DNA of 64,000 nucleotides from Zhengitettix transpicula (Eukaryota; Arthropoda; Insecta; Orthoptera; Tetrigidae): NCBI GenBank assembly GCA_037074705.1, contig CM073591.1, positions 62,994,897-63,058,896 of the forward strand, given 5' to 3'. Shown here piece after piece: positions 1 through 12,442 of this stretch. Within the stretch, counting starts at the first letter, position 1; each line of letters opens with the position of its first letter. The notes under the pieces were generated by a model, which saw nothing but the letters and a program-made list of their open reading frames with translations, was not told where the DNA came from and searched no databases. The position numbers were made by a program, and so were the translations under genes.

Positions 1-1261
1 AATTAAGCAACAGCAAAGTGAAAGGAATTCTTCTCTGGTATACATTTTAGGACGTGTTCCTACATCAGCTACTATAATTCTACTGCCCGCTCCGGCATTC
101 ACTTCTTTTCAACTTCACCACCAAAACTCTACTATTCTTCTACTGTCTCTGGCCTCCTCGTGGCATACCGCGCTCTGGATGAAGTATACATTAGATTTCC
201 CAACAACGGAAGCTTTGATTTCGATAAATGCACGCCAATTAACGTCGACAGGAATTTCGGAACGAAAGCAGTAATCGGCGACTCCCCTTAATGTGGCGCT
301 AGGCGATCGATAATTGGCGTTTCGCTCGATTTCCCTGTCAACACAAAGCTCCAGGAAGCAGCTGAAATCTCCGGACTGTGACCAACCATTCTATCCAAAG
401 CAGCACGAGGTTTCCTTGCTCAAGCTAGCAAAGTTCATGTTAAAAGGTAAACCTAAAACGACCTGAAAGCTTCTTGCGCTCTAGCAAACCAGCTCTCAAT
501 GCACATTGTATTATATATTACATTACTATCTTGCGAATTCTGTATTGCATCCTAATATTTTTCATTTTGATTTGCTCAAATAATGTTCCAATAATACCTT
601 TATGGTTCATTTCGACATCTTTAAGTTTCTGTCAGCATAATAGAATCAAAATTACTCATTGTTGCTGACTATTAAGATTTACATATGTTTCATAACAGGT
701 TGATGTTTTAGCTAACATAACTTCTTGATTTTGTCCTTTATTAAGTGAAGGGAAATTCATATTTTATCCTCCATGTACTTATAGAAAACTCTTAATGTAT
801 AATCCAGTACGCATGTCGTCTGAATTGGTTCATTCGTGAATTGTCTATTAGGGTTTTATGTCGGGTAAGCTCGAGTTATAACGGATGGCATACGTCAGCT
901 ATGAATTTTTATAAGCAGCGTTTTTTCTCAATATAATGCAGAATTGAAATGTGACAAGATTAATGGTTACTCAGTGATAGAGTGACTGAGTAATTTATAA
1001 CAATATATGTTTATAACACTGTTCAGTGTGCCGAGGTTATTCTTCATAAGAGTTCACCCTGCAACTCAGTGACGTCACCTCATCGGTGCTCAAATTAAAT
1101 CGTTGTACAATAAAGCAGTGTGTTTCTTTGTATCTATGTTTGTGTGTATGTTCCTTATACAATTCTACACCCGTGGAGCAAATTACAACAAATTTCGTAC
1201 ACGTGTTCTTTTTGGGAACCAGGAAATAATAAACACTGTCGAAGTGAGACACGTCTATCAC
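1..1261. other. No supported gene; moderately GC-rich patch at about 90-440
   Basis: I see no convincing coding exon, RNA gene or transposon here. Positions 90-440 are richer in G and C than the surroundings, but no frame has protein-like composition combined with splice signals. The longest ORFs (around 474-668 and 1037-1261) are low-complexity AT-rich translations and look accidental. Confidence 0.5.
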
Positions 1262-2150
1262 CCTCAGGAGCGTGGGTGGACGGGGGTGAAAATTTCAAAC
1301 GTGCTGAAGCAGCCAATATTTGAGTCGTATAAATATTTTTAGGGTCGAAGAGATTGATAGTGTTTCTACTACGATGTTAGAGGGTGAGCGGAGATAGTTA
1401 GAGGTGGGCGGGGTAGAAATTTTCGATCATGTTAACCGGTCGATATTTGCGTCGGATAAATATTTTTCGGTATCAATGAGATTCATAACATTTCATTAGA
1501 TGTTCTCTGTATATATTTCCAACCCCTATAGGCTTGGAATGAGAGCATCCATAAAGTATAGTGTGGAGTTGCATGACATAAAAATAACGCGAAAACAACC
1601 GATATTGGACTCGAACCCGGGGTTATGGATGTCGCTGAGATTAATTATGACATTCAACTTGCAATTTAACACTCGCGGGCAGGGGTGGTAATTTTAGAAC
1701 ACGATAATCGGTCGATATTTACGACGAATAAATAATTTTCCTGGTCAATGAACTTCATAACATTTCTCTACATGTTCTCTGAGTATAATTTTAATACCTT
1801 TCGGAATGGGAATGGAGCACACTTAGAAGGTGTGGGGGGACGATAACTAAAAATAACGCAAAAACATCCGAGATTCGAGTCAAATCTGGGTTTTGGATGT
1901 CACTGATTTTATTTATGACATACAACCATTTGTTTAACACACAGTAGAGGGGCTAAACGGGGCGACGGTAATGTTAAAACGGACGATATATTCATCGAAA
2001 GAAACTTTTTCATGGTCAAAGAGTTCATCCCCTTTCGGCATTGGAGGTGAGCACATGTAGGGATAGGAGTCGAGGTGTGTAACATAAAAATAACGAAAAA
2101 GTAACTGAGATTGGAGTCAAATAGGGGGTTATGGATGTATGACAACCCAG
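1262..2150. repeat. Diverged tandem repeat (satellite-like), monomer about 275 bp
   Basis: The same block recurs in head-to-tail order: a tract resembling CGGTCGATATTTGCGTCG followed by ATAAATATTTTT at about 1297-1340 (partial), 1425-1470, 1697-1735 and 1977-2010. Each is followed at a fixed distance by 'catgttctctg', 'cataaaaataacg' and 'gttatggatgtc'-like segments (for example 1499, 1577 and 1621; 1767, 1843 and 1892). The spacing between the better copies is 270-280 bp. The first unit is shortened. The copies are well diverged, so this is an old array rather than a young satellite. Confidence 0.7.
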
Positions 2151-4079
2151 GAAACGCCAACAACCAGCTAGTAGTAATAATAAAACAACAATATTTACCA
2201 TAAATTTAGCTTGCTTAGCCAGGGGGGTTACAAAGCTGTTTAATAATAATATTATTTATTGTAATAGAAAAGTGAATACAACATAAAAACACTTAAAACT
2301 ATTTTAAATCTAAACAAACTCATTGATTGACCTACTAAGAATAAGTAAACGTAAGTAGCACGCGAATTCAGACTGGACACTGTGGTGCACTTCTTTGTTC
2401 CACGTTAACATTTTACATAGGAATTTAGAGATCCTCAGAGTGATTTCCACGCCATATCGTTAATATTCTGTGTATCGATAGAATTTCTCATCGAGTTCAA
2501 TTTTACAGTACATTTGAGAATAACTTACAATGTTAGAATGCAACCTCTGAATAGGTAAGATGTGATGATTTCTATGTAAGATTTAACCTAATGTTAGTAA
2601 GAGAAACAATTCTGCACTTAAAATATTTTATTTTTTATGTAGATTGAGTTTATTTCAGCAATCGACCTTTATAAACCACAATCTGTTTAAACGAAATTGT
2701 ATCCTTTAGTTTTCAAGCCAGATAATTTAAGTCCTGATAATGCATGATACGTGCAAAAGTAATTTTATTGAGAAATATTTATTTCTTTAAGCAATTTAAT
2801 ATGCTATTAATAAATGTTTACGGTCAAGGAAAAACTGAAACGCCATTTCAGGTGAGACAGTACTATCTAAGAAACTTAATACAGTCTCATTCTCTAAAAT
2901 CATGACAGTATAAAGTCTATAAAACAGCAAAAGTTACCTTATGAACAGCTTTAGAATTTTTAATGATAAAGAGTTTAACACATACATAAATAAAAGTTTG
3001 AATAATTTATAGTACATATTACAGCCTTCAATATGAGAAAAACTTTTGAAACCAGAAAAATATAACGTAAAAATGCTGGGCCAAATATACATATGTTTTC
3101 ATTTAATATTGCATTTTAATACGTTATTTAGACGTGTTGTGCAGGTAAGCGGGATTACCAAACTACTCATCGCAAAAGTGCATTATGATAAGCAACTTTA
3201 TTACAACCTGATTCGAAAGTGTCTGTCAACTAGAAACGGGTATATAGTTTATCACTCACATAAAACGACCTTGATCATTGTCACGTGTATAATCGTTTAT
3301 CGTGCTCTTTATCTTTCCGCATTTGCTTATCGAAACGAAATCACTACGGAGCAGGTATAAAAAACTATCCCGAGATATTTCTACTTATCTTTGGAAACGC
3401 CCCTGAATATAGAAAGTGAAATTTTGTGCGAGAGGATCTTTGGTCATTAACGTATTTGAGAAGTCTTGAGTACAATGTCTCGGAAATATGTCAGAGATAC
3501 AGAATAAAATTACCTTTGTATTCGGTGTTGACACGGTTAGCGAGGAGAATCACTTCAGTCTCAGACTTATACCTTTAATGACGTCTACAAAACATGCGTG
3601 TTGATAGATAAAGGCACTCAAATAAACAGTGCATAACAAATCCATAAATGGTAAAGTAGGTAATACAAAGTAATACTTAAAAACTACGAAACCAAGATAC
3701 ACGATTGGTTAAGTAGGCGAAGAGTAGTTTGTGGGGGTAAGCATTCACGACAGGATTCAGATGAACATTTGGTTATTCAGTTACCATTCTACAATCAACT
3801 CTTAATACATGTACAGTTATAAGTAAATGTTTTGACATGGTTGTTGAATGACTCGAGAAAGACATTGGTGGGTCTCCTGGATTTATTCAGTGAGGTCTTC
3901 TGACTGCAGGCTGATGGGGATAGAGGTCTGTGATGAGCTCGTTGACGTGATTTAGAGTCATTTTTTTGCATTTATTGCATATTTCTTGAGGACTTCTGTG
4001 ATGAATGAGATTCTAAGGTCTCGATGAAGAGTTTGATTGCTAATGAACCACGGTTTATTGGCTAGAGTACGCAATGGCA
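2151..4079. other. No supported gene; AT-rich intergenic DNA
   Basis: Nothing recognisable was found. Around 3250-3530 there are several CTTATC/GATAAG words and a TATAAAA at about 3355, which could be regulatory. Such words are frequent in AT-rich DNA, and I do not claim a promoter. Confidence 0.4.
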
Positions 4080-4482
4080 CGTTGAGGCACCATGGCCTGT
4101 TCGGAGAGATGTATTTTCCGGGGTCGTAGACCTTGGGCATACGGTAAGTGTTGCCCTCTTTTCCTATTGGAACAGTCGGCCAGCTGCCTCTTAAACTGGT
4201 CGAGTCACAGAGAAGGGAATGCTGCGTCCCCACAGCAAACCCAGCTCTCTCTATCGAAAGGGCGTGGGGAAAGTACCAAGTGCCAGACATACATGATGCA
4301 GCTTTTGTAGGGTGTGTCCTGCATCACGGGTAGAATCCTAAAACTATGGACCGGGGACTCTAGTTGACCCTTGGCTACTTTTCTCTACCCTTCCGCATTC
4401 CCCCTTTCAAATCCCTTCCTATGCTATTAAACTGTAGTTACCACCACGTGGATACCTTCATGTAGCTTGTACTCTAAAAAAA
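4080..4482 (+). mobile_element. GC-rich SINE-like retroposon, copy 1 (5'-truncated, diverged)
   Basis: This is one of eight copies in the window of a GC-rich element of about 510-560 bp. It starts inside the family at 'gaggcaccatggcctgttc' and runs to the family 3' end, 'catgtagcttgtactct', followed by AAAAAAA. It is the most diverged of the long copies and lacks the palindromic head seen in others. Direction is set by the poly(A) end. Confidence 0.8.
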
Positions 4483-6129
4483 TCTGTTCTAATTAAATTT
4501 AGTTTACAATTGCGCAATTTGTAGTTGAATATTCCGATTTTTCGCGTGCTGTTTTTGAAGTACACATTCATTAATTGCGTGTCTCTTTCGTTCTATTCTC
4601 ATTCTAATTAGGTACACATTGTTAATTAATAAACCTTTTCTGAATATTTGGCCATTTCATTTGTATTCTATAATTGTATCATATTTAAATATTTTTACGT
4701 GATTTGAATATACGGCTGGTTTGTTATAGGAACCATGGATGATGATCACATCTTCATTTATTCTTAGTATTATTAAACGTCTCCAATTACTGTCATGTCG
4801 TTCATTATTCGTAGTTCTCTCAGGCTGGATGGTTATTTTGTTGCTGCACTAATCTGTTTCAGTAGGTGAGTGAAAGAGCAATGCCGATGAATCTTTATTA
4901 CGTCATTGACGAGAGTCGCAACATCGTGTTTTGGTGAAAGTCGTGTTCAAGTTCACACGCCCTGCCACTATAACGAAAGAGGTATTGATATAAGAGGCAG
5001 CACACTTTCACATTCAGTTTGATACAGCTCTTGAATGGAGCGTGAGGCGGTCAATGACCTGCGTGACACTGGAAATTTTGCCCGAGGAGCTTCTTTACCT
5101 ATGGCTCCGTCGCAAATCCTGCTACTTTCTCCGATGATGCCAACAGTTTTAAAGCGGCCCAACTATCACTGTATGGTCTTTACACCTTTTAATTGTTAGT
5201 GTCAACGAAACGCATCTTTGGTGGTTCATTCTGAAAGTTACAAAATTTCTATTTTTAACTCACATTTTTTCAATACTTTAATGAAGATAAAACCGTAATA
5301 AGATAGCTAAAATACTAACACTGTTTATATACTGGTGACAATAGAGATAGGCTGAAATGAAACTGGTGGATTCCTCATAGTTGCAGAGATTTTCTGAAAT
5401 AATCGTCAATACAATAGGTGTTTTATTTGATTAATTTTGATTGTGAGTCGCGTGCATAATTTTCATAATTTCGAGTTTGAAGAATGAAGTTTGATTGAGT
5501 CCTCGGTAGTGTTCCTTATCGAATCACTTCAGAGGCAAGGATGGGAAGAGGAGAAGAACTCAAGAGTGAGTGAAAGAGATAAGTTGCTTCAGCACAGTTG
5601 CTATCTGAGAGAAGTAATTACCGTTTATGTTAAGAATGTGGAATAATGGAAAACTTGGAGCAATAATTTATGCTGAGACAGAGATTATATTAGACCGCTA
5701 GGAGGCAGGCCAAGTCTGGGGTATCACCTATGGAGTGTAACAATCACCGCCGAGGACATCCACTGGGCTGGAAGCAACAGTGCAACAAGTAGAAAACTGA
5801 TAATTTCTCCACAGAACAGTTTTTTACTTTCAATCTCTAAATTCTGTTTGGATTACTAATTAGAATTTTTTTAATATTACCCCAAACAGGTGTTTGAATC
5901 GCTCTCCATATAGATACTCGAAACTAAATATATAAATTATTTTTCGTAATTTAGCAAGGAACTATCGGCCATCTTCAAAACAAAATGTTCATTATAAACA
6001 ATTACAATTTACAAAATCTATAATTATATAACGTTCCGAATTTATGTTTTAGGACATGAGACTCGATGTGTAGTCGGACCATAGAAACGTTAATAGAGAG
6101 CGTAGGCTTTCCCGACGTAGGCGCTGGTT
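4483..6129. other. No supported gene
   Basis: This is AT-rich DNA without recognisable exons. A short stretch near 5710-5760 ('ggagtgtaacaa' followed by 'tcaccgccgag') recalls a conserved part of large-subunit rRNA, but the similarity is short and recalled from memory. It is listed as a weak finding only. Confidence 0.4.
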
Positions 6130-6241
6130 GAAGAGTTCTCGGGTTTCGAGACGGGTCCACCTGAAGAAGATGGCAGTGTCAGCCTTGGAAACATTGTGTG
6201 CAACAAAATACATAACCCGACTGTAAACCCGAGAACTCTTC
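6130..6241 (+). mobile_element. Hairpin element with 17-bp inverted arms around a hammerhead-like core
   Basis: Perfect 17-nt inverted arms lie at 6130-6146 (GAAGAGTTCTCGGGTTT) and 6225-6241. An inner pair follows (CGGGT near 6152, ACCCG near 6215). Between them, 6158-6198 carries CAC, CTGAAGA, a GGC/GCC stem, GAAAC and ATT-GTG, which is the layout of the small hammerhead ribozymes of Penelope-like elements. An element with the same architecture lies at 54381-54489. I read it as a PLE terminal-repeat relic. Confidence 0.6.
6158..6198 (+). ncRNA. Small hammerhead ribozyme-like core (PLE type)
   Basis: Parts in order: stem I strand CAC (6158-6160), CTGAAGA (6161-6167, matching CUGANGA), stem II GGC/GCC (6172-6174 with 6182-6184), GAAAC (6188-6192), ATT, then GTG (6196-6198), which can pair with CAC. 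There is essentially no stem III. The base after GAAAC is A, where better copies have G, so activity is doubtful. Confidence 0.45.
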
Positions 6242-8597
6242 ATCCATAAGAACGTTGTCAATTTTTTTCTGATGGCTTCCTCTTGTAACCGTTGCACAGG
6301 GAAAGCCCATGTCCACGTTTAGAATTACTTAATTTTGGCAATTGAATGTATTGTTGTAGAAGTATAATTTATCAAATCTGGTTCTTTTTATAATTTTATC
6401 AGAATAATAATGAATGGTTAATTATGATAAATTATAGATTTCGTAATTTCTAATTGTTTTCGTGTAAACTTTGTTTTGTAGATGGCTATTTCGGCAAAAA
6501 GTTCCTCGCAAAATTAAATATATATTTTTTTCAATATCGACTTTCGAGTATTATTGAGAAAAAAAACATGTGGGATTAAACTACAAAAATAATATTTTAA
6601 AAATCAGTTATACAGATTAGCTTGTTATGGCATGCTGAGTGATACATAATTAGGCCATTGTTCTAAAAGAGCCAAAAAACAACGACAGCCTATATTTATA
6701 ATGTTGTAGTCCCTTTAAATTCATTTTAACGGCTTTACATAGTGGTAACTCATTTTGTTTCATTTCTATAATCATTGTCCTATTAATGGCCCGTGCTTCG
6801 ATCAAATAGTTATGTCACGGCTAACAAACGACCTCGTGGGCTCTAGATGAGATATTTCATGTAACAAATGAGTTCAGGAACCTAGATATATTTCCAGGCA
6901 GGTAACGCGCACACTGAGACATTTCTCGGTCAAGATGTGTATGATTATTAATTATAATTGTGTAATTTTTACTACCGTCAATAAAATGTTGACTCAGTGG
7001 CGAAAAGATGAGATGGCTTTACGAGTATGAAGGACGCGTTACAGATTCGGCAACCCCGCTCCGAATATCTTTACGTCATAAAATATTACAATACTTTTGC
7101 ATTTCTTTCGTCAATAATAATAATAATTATCCGATAATTCACAACACATTACCAAATCCAGGTAAATTTATACGTTTCCCAATACATTGCTCTTCGCACT
7201 TTTCAGCGACTATTTAAATAAGGAATCAGTAATCAACTGCAGATTCAATAAAACATTAATATGCATATCAACTGGGTAACTTTTTTCTGATTTTAAAATA
7301 ATAAATCAACGATGATGATGCAAATTCCTTAAGATTATGTAAAACAGACTGGGTATTTTCTTTTAAAAAATTACATTAAACAATGTACTTGGCTCATTAA
7401 CTAGAGTAATTTTTGAAATAAAAAAAACATGAAAGGTTTATGTTAAAAGCATTGTAAATAGTTAAAAAAACAGCCAAATAACAGTCAGAAATAGGTCTTA
7501 AATAAATACCACACAACATCTCTGTAATCCTTGTTGCTTTCGTCACGTGATTCAATAAACGCAAAATCCGTTACAAGCCAGGTGACAAATTCAATAGCTA
7601 ATGAGCAACTAAAGATTTCAGAAACGTTTTGTGGTATTTATTTATATATTTCGCCTGTTATTTGGCTATTTATTTACTTTTAGTACCGTTCCTCAGTGAA
7701 TTCAATTTTAAAAGTCCTTGGTAGGAACTGTAAAATTCGTTTATTAACTTAAATGCTTGAAATAAGATTAGAAACCATGAAACATGTAAACATTTAATGT
7801 CTTTAATATATAGTGTAAAAATCTGAATAATGATAAGGAAAAGTGGAATTGAGATAGGAATTTGTAACGAACCAGGTGACAAATTCAATAGATTTTGAGC
7901 AACTAAGGATTTCAGAATATAATTATACAGTTATAAGACTACAGATAACAGTTATTAATTTTTTAAAATTAAAAGATTTAACAGGAAACCCAGGGTATTG
8001 ATGTACATTTCTCGAGAAATATCAACTGAAATAACGCCCTCATTTATCTGGTTTATAACTATTCTTCTGTGTTGTTCAAAATGAGTCTCGAAATTTTTCC
8101 GCTAATTAATAATTAATTTGTTGGCGTCAACCTTTACCTTATAGGAAATCAGATCTGTCTACTCGTCCATTTACAGTTCTTTGAAGGTTGTCTCGCGCAA
8201 TCCATTGCCTATATTGCCTCAGCTTCCCGCCTTTTCTGTGTCACTAACTGGCATTCACCATCACCGTGATTATGTTCAATCTCTCACAAAACAGTAACAA
8301 GAACCAATTACTTTACACTCCACTCTGAACCAGAAAAAAACAGTCTCAACAACAACCCGCGAAAACCTACAGAAATGACTGTATGAAAGGGAAACTATCA
8401 TTTGATGGTCAAACTTTTAAATCAGTTGTATGAACAATATTGAAATATGGATATAGATTCAAGAAGGACAGAATCTCTTCTTGTCAGAAGTCAATAGAAG
8501 TTATTGATACAAAAGAGATAAAAACTAATAACGACGTGAAAACACATGTCGCTGAGGTCCTATAAATTATAGTTCGCTGTGGAAATTTAGACGCTTG
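6242..8597. other. No supported gene; two repeat traces
   Basis: This is AT-rich DNA. At 7463-7600 lies a diverged minus-strand copy of the PLE terminal hairpin family ('cagccaaataacagtcag', then 'ataccacacaac'). A direct repeat of about 55 bp is present at 7571-7627 and 7864-7921 ('ccaggtgacaaattcaatag', then 'gagcaacta.agatttcag'). Confidence 0.5.
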
Positions 8598-9185
8598 GTG
8601 CAGAATTCTTATTTTTTTGGGATAACAGGCTACATGAGGGTAATCCACATTATGGCAACTCCCCTTTAATAGCATAGGAAGGGATCTGAAATGGGGGGGA
8701 TGTGGAAGGGTAGAGGAAGGTAGCCAAGGGTTACTAGGGCCCCCGGGCTATAGTTTAAGGATCCTACCCGGCATTCGCCTAAAAGTAATGCAGGGAAAAC
8801 CCTAGAAAAACCTGCATCAGGTAGGTCGGGTATTGGGTACTTGTCCCACGCCCTTCCGATAGCGGGAGAAGAGTTTGCTGTGGGGACGCAGCATTCCCTT
8901 CTCCGGACCTCGACCAGTTTAGGAGGCAGCTGGCCGACTGTACCAATGGGAACAGCGAACAACTCTTACCGTATGGCCAAGGTCTGTGACCCCAGAACAT
9001 ACACCTCTCGAAACAGGCCGAGGTGCCTCGGCTTATGGGAACCTTAGTTCAAAAACGGAGAGGAAAAGGCATCCCCAAAGGTAGCCCCTTCGTGTCTCTC
9101 CTACAAGGTTCTGCTTCCGAGAGAATATCCCTCGCAAGTTCTGCCTGCGAGAGAATAGCCCTCGCAGACCGGAAGTGCAGAATTC
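8598..9185 (-). mobile_element. GC-rich SINE-like retroposon, copy 2, with target-site duplication
   Basis: This is a near full-length copy in reverse orientation. The T run at 8610-8617 is the complement of its poly(A) tail, and the head with two CTGCGAGAG-type palindromic units lies at about 9110-9170. An 11-bp direct repeat, GTGCAGAATTC, flanks it at 8598-8608 and 9175-9185. That is the signature expected of target-primed retroposition. Open frames on both strands (for example 8666-8962 and 8841-9047) are family-wide and are discussed separately. Confidence 0.88.
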
Positions 9186-10143
9186 ATTTTTTTAAATTTA
9201 AAGGAAACCAAGGTGTAGTGTCAGGACTACGAGCGCAGAGGAACTTGCGTGACTAAACTTAATTTCCAACTTATCCCAGAGTGACGAGTATAAATCAATC
9301 TTCTTTAGAAGGAAAAATACCTCAATGATTATTATCCAGAGATTTCAATTCCTCTTTAGAGCTAATTCAAGGAAACTATAGATACATAGACACTAAAAAA
9401 GAAGGGGTGAGTTTCTGAGTAGCTGAACATTCCCCTTCATAAAACTTGAGGGTCCCTTCCAGAATGCAACAAGAAATGCACCTTTAGTACGGAGAAAATG
9501 TTAGACATTTATAGATTATGAAAGAAATACCTCTCCTCACTACAAGATGTCCAAAGAGTAATAAAATTTTGACACAGTTTCCCAATTCCAATATTTACAT
9601 GTATTTCTCGTTCTTATTTTAAAGTTACGCATCACAAATATCCAGAAAAACACTAAAATAATACAATCTGTAATTAACCAACGAATTAAATAACTCTACA
9701 ATGAATTTAAATCGCAATAAGTATAACCGATACTTGATAAGGCTGAACGTAAGAAGAGAAACCTAACCTCATATCTTAAAATCAAAACAAATCAACTAGT
9801 GACGAAATATAAATGACATAGAATTTTAATTATCAAGGATTGGAAAAGCTACAAGGGAATAATATCCAAAATAATTTCCAAAATAGAAAAAACTGTTTCT
9901 CCTTTATCGCCAATACTTAAATAATATGTGGATCAGTTTTTTCAATATTCTTCGAGGTAATATTTTCTTTTCCTTTTGTATTACCAATACTAAATTTTAT
10001 TAACTTCAAAATTTGAAGCCAATGCAGTTTAATTCAGTTTTTTTTATACCTTGTGACATAAATATATTTTTATTTTTCATAAGTTTCCTTTTGAATTTAA
10101 TAAATAAGCAATATGTCAGAAGAAATTATTAAACCAATAATTA

Positions 10144-10254
10144 GTTTCGTCCTCAATTTTTGGACTTTCTCAGGTAATCAGGTCCAATAAATTTTTTATT
10201 TAGAGCCATGGACAGCGACCGTGACTGGTTTGTTCCAAAAATTGTGGACGAAAC
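10144..10254. repeat. Short inverted repeat with 21-nt arms
   Basis: The arms at 10144-10164 and 10234-10254 are complementary apart from one central position, with a 69-nt loop. There is no coding content. It could be a tiny MITE-like hairpin; I see no clear target-site duplication. Confidence 0.6.
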
Positions 10255-10708
10255 GAATTCAAAGGAAATTTTGGTTTAATTGATTTTTACGACATACTGC
10301 TTGCTTATTTATTTATGAAAGATTATCAAATATTAGTTTAGAATTGTTTCTTTTACCATAAATTTTCAGTATTCTTTATCCATTCTTCTTCTATTTACTT
10401 CCCAACAACTCTGCTATTTCATTTAATAAATTATTATTTGAAGGATTTACGATCCTATTAAATTTATTTATTTGCCATTTATAAGTCTTCCTTTACAACC
10501 TTGAGAATGCTTGTAGTTCATTCTTAGAAAAATAATTTATTAGTTATAGAAAAAAAATTGTGAGAATAACTGAATCATCAACAACGGGAACTGAAATATG
10601 ACGAGGTCAATAAAGGGGTGTAAATAAATGTAAGAAATTAGATTGGTCCCACATTTCGAACAATATGAAACTATTAAAATGAAAAATTTACGTCTGATTG
10701 AAAATTAA

Positions 10709-10874
10709 TAATAAGAAAGATAGCCAAATACATTGCACTTTTTTTAAAAGTTAGTTGTCACTCTCGGCTCTTACATATTTTCTGCACTTGAAGAAAGGAA
10801 CAAAGCATCCAGAAACTTTTTGTTGTATTGATATTATCACTTCTTTTGTCTGTATTTGGCTATCTTTCTTATTA
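10709..10874. mobile_element. PLE-terminal hairpin with degraded hammerhead core
   Basis: Perfect 23-bp arms (10709-10731 and 10852-10874) enclose a relic of the hammerhead motif at 10785-10824: CAC, then TTGAAGA in place of CTGAAGA, a weak stem II, and GAAAC. The sequence just left of the arm (10682-10720) recurs nearly identically at 45141-45178, showing that this is a dispersed family. The C-to-T change in the core should abolish any cleavage. Confidence 0.6.
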
Positions 10875-12168
10875 ATAAGAAACTTTATTCGCATTCAATG
10901 AAGTGGAAAAATTTTAACACTAATATGGACGTAAACTTTCTTCGGACCAGCCCTAAAAAGAGAGGTCAGGCTTTTAGAATCCGCTGATTAATGATTTTAT
11001 TTTTTCTATCATATCGTTTCTGCTTTTCATTCGATAAGATAAGATATTTAATGGTCCTGATGAATTTATTTAAGCCTAATGTAACCTTATGCATACAAAT
11101 TGCAATATACTGACCAAAACAAAGTGTAATGTAATAGATCATATTTATATAATTGTTGACATCAGTTTCCTTACCCATACTCTATTCTAACGTAAAATTA
11201 TGCACACTTGTCTATTCGCCTAAGTTTACGTAGTAATTAAAATGACAATTAACTTGTGACCATAACTGCCTGTATTAATTACGTATTTGTTCGTCATGGA
11301 ACGCGTGTTCAGTCTCATTTCCTCATCTTAGAATCGATGTAAATAATAGCAGCTAATCCAGTCGAGTGAGAGAGGTATTTGTTTGCAAACGAAAAAGTCC
11401 TTGGTCGTGCGGTACTGAAACTGGAGAACAATATCGCCAGTGAATGAAAGGTTGACGAAGAGGGGAAAGTGAACTCAGTGGAGGACTGATGTTTTTTGTT
11501 ACCAGTGCGTGGTGCTAGACGGAGAGAGTTTCTCAATAAGTACGCGTTGGCGTCCAATAGGTTCTCGCCCTAAAAAATAGAAAAGGCCGCTCCAGTTCCG
11601 TCAATAGACCGCAATCTAAAGTAGAAAAAAGATAGTGAGCTGACCTGGATATATGCCCTGAGATTGTGTGACTCATGGTGGCGAAGTGATAGTAGCCACG
11701 TCTTTACTAACGCATGCAATACGCTACAGGTGTCCTTGAGACATTACTTAAGTCGCATTCAGAAGGAACAAAAAAAAGGCTAAAAACATATTATACGATG
11801 TTTCATATTTATAACACATTTTAAGTACTATTAAAGTACAGATAACAGAATTTAAAATGGAAGTACAATCATTATCTCTAATATTCGAGGACTCTAATTT
11901 GACTTCCGTCACGTGACATACTTGTGTTTTAAATATCTTGTAAAATAATTAATATGAATAAAATGATTATTATTAAATAAATATTTAGATACTAATATAT
12001 TAAATTGTATCACGCGAAAAGTTTCCCTTTAAAACGTATTCCACAATTTATTTAAAATAAACCATAATTTTTGTTCGAGCCCTGAGGTTTAATTTGTTAC
12101 TACAGATAAGATACACATAAAACAACACAAACTTAATTTTTTTTTAACGTAACAGACTTCACGTCGTG

Positions 12169-12442
12169 GCAGCTCCCCTATAATGGTATAGGAATGGATT
12201 TGAACTGGGGGGTGCGGAAGGGTAGAGGAAGATAGTCAAGAGTAAACTAGGGCCCCCGGGCTATGGTTTAAGAATTCTAGAAAACCTGCATCAGGTAGGT
12301 TTGACGCTTGATATCTGTCCCACGCACTTCCGATGGCGGAAAAAGGGTTTAGTGTAGGGACGCAGCATTCACTTCTCCGTGCCACGGCCAGTTTTGAGGC
12401 AGCTGGCTGACTTTTCCAATGGGAAGTATGAACAACTTATTT
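12169..12442 (-). mobile_element. GC-rich SINE-like retroposon, copy 3 (partial, internally deleted)
   Basis: Matches the family from 'cagctcccctataatgg' to 'ttccaatgggaag'. About 60 bp that other copies carry between 'aagaatcctacccgg' and 'aaaacctgcatcagg' is missing. Neither the head palindromes nor the tail is present. It is more diverged than copies 2, 5 and 6. Confidence 0.8.

Larger units (their letters stand above)
9186..12168. other. No supported gene; hairpins only
   Basis: This is AT-rich sequence. It contains a 21-nt inverted repeat (10144-10164 with 10234-10254) and a 23-bp perfect inverted repeat (10709-10731 with 10852-10874), listed separately. The ORF at 11315-11557 (-) has an unremarkable Ser/Leu-rich translation and no splice context that I can defend. 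Confidence 0.5.

Noticed and set aside
1600..1640. B-box-like GGGTTCGAGTCC on the minus strand
   Set aside because: Part of the diverged satellite; other units lack it, and there is no A box at a suitable distance.
8666..8962. ORF of 98 codons in the GC-rich repeat (and similar ORFs at 4148, 19844, 24543, 25062, 25140, 38636, 55569)
   Set aside because: All lie inside copies of one dispersed retroposon, and both strands are open. Reported as a finding to test, not as genes.
9105..9170. CRISPR-like short palindromic repeats
   Set aside because: The CTGCGAGAG palindromes are the head of a dispersed eukaryotic retroposon; there are no regular spacers and no cas genes.
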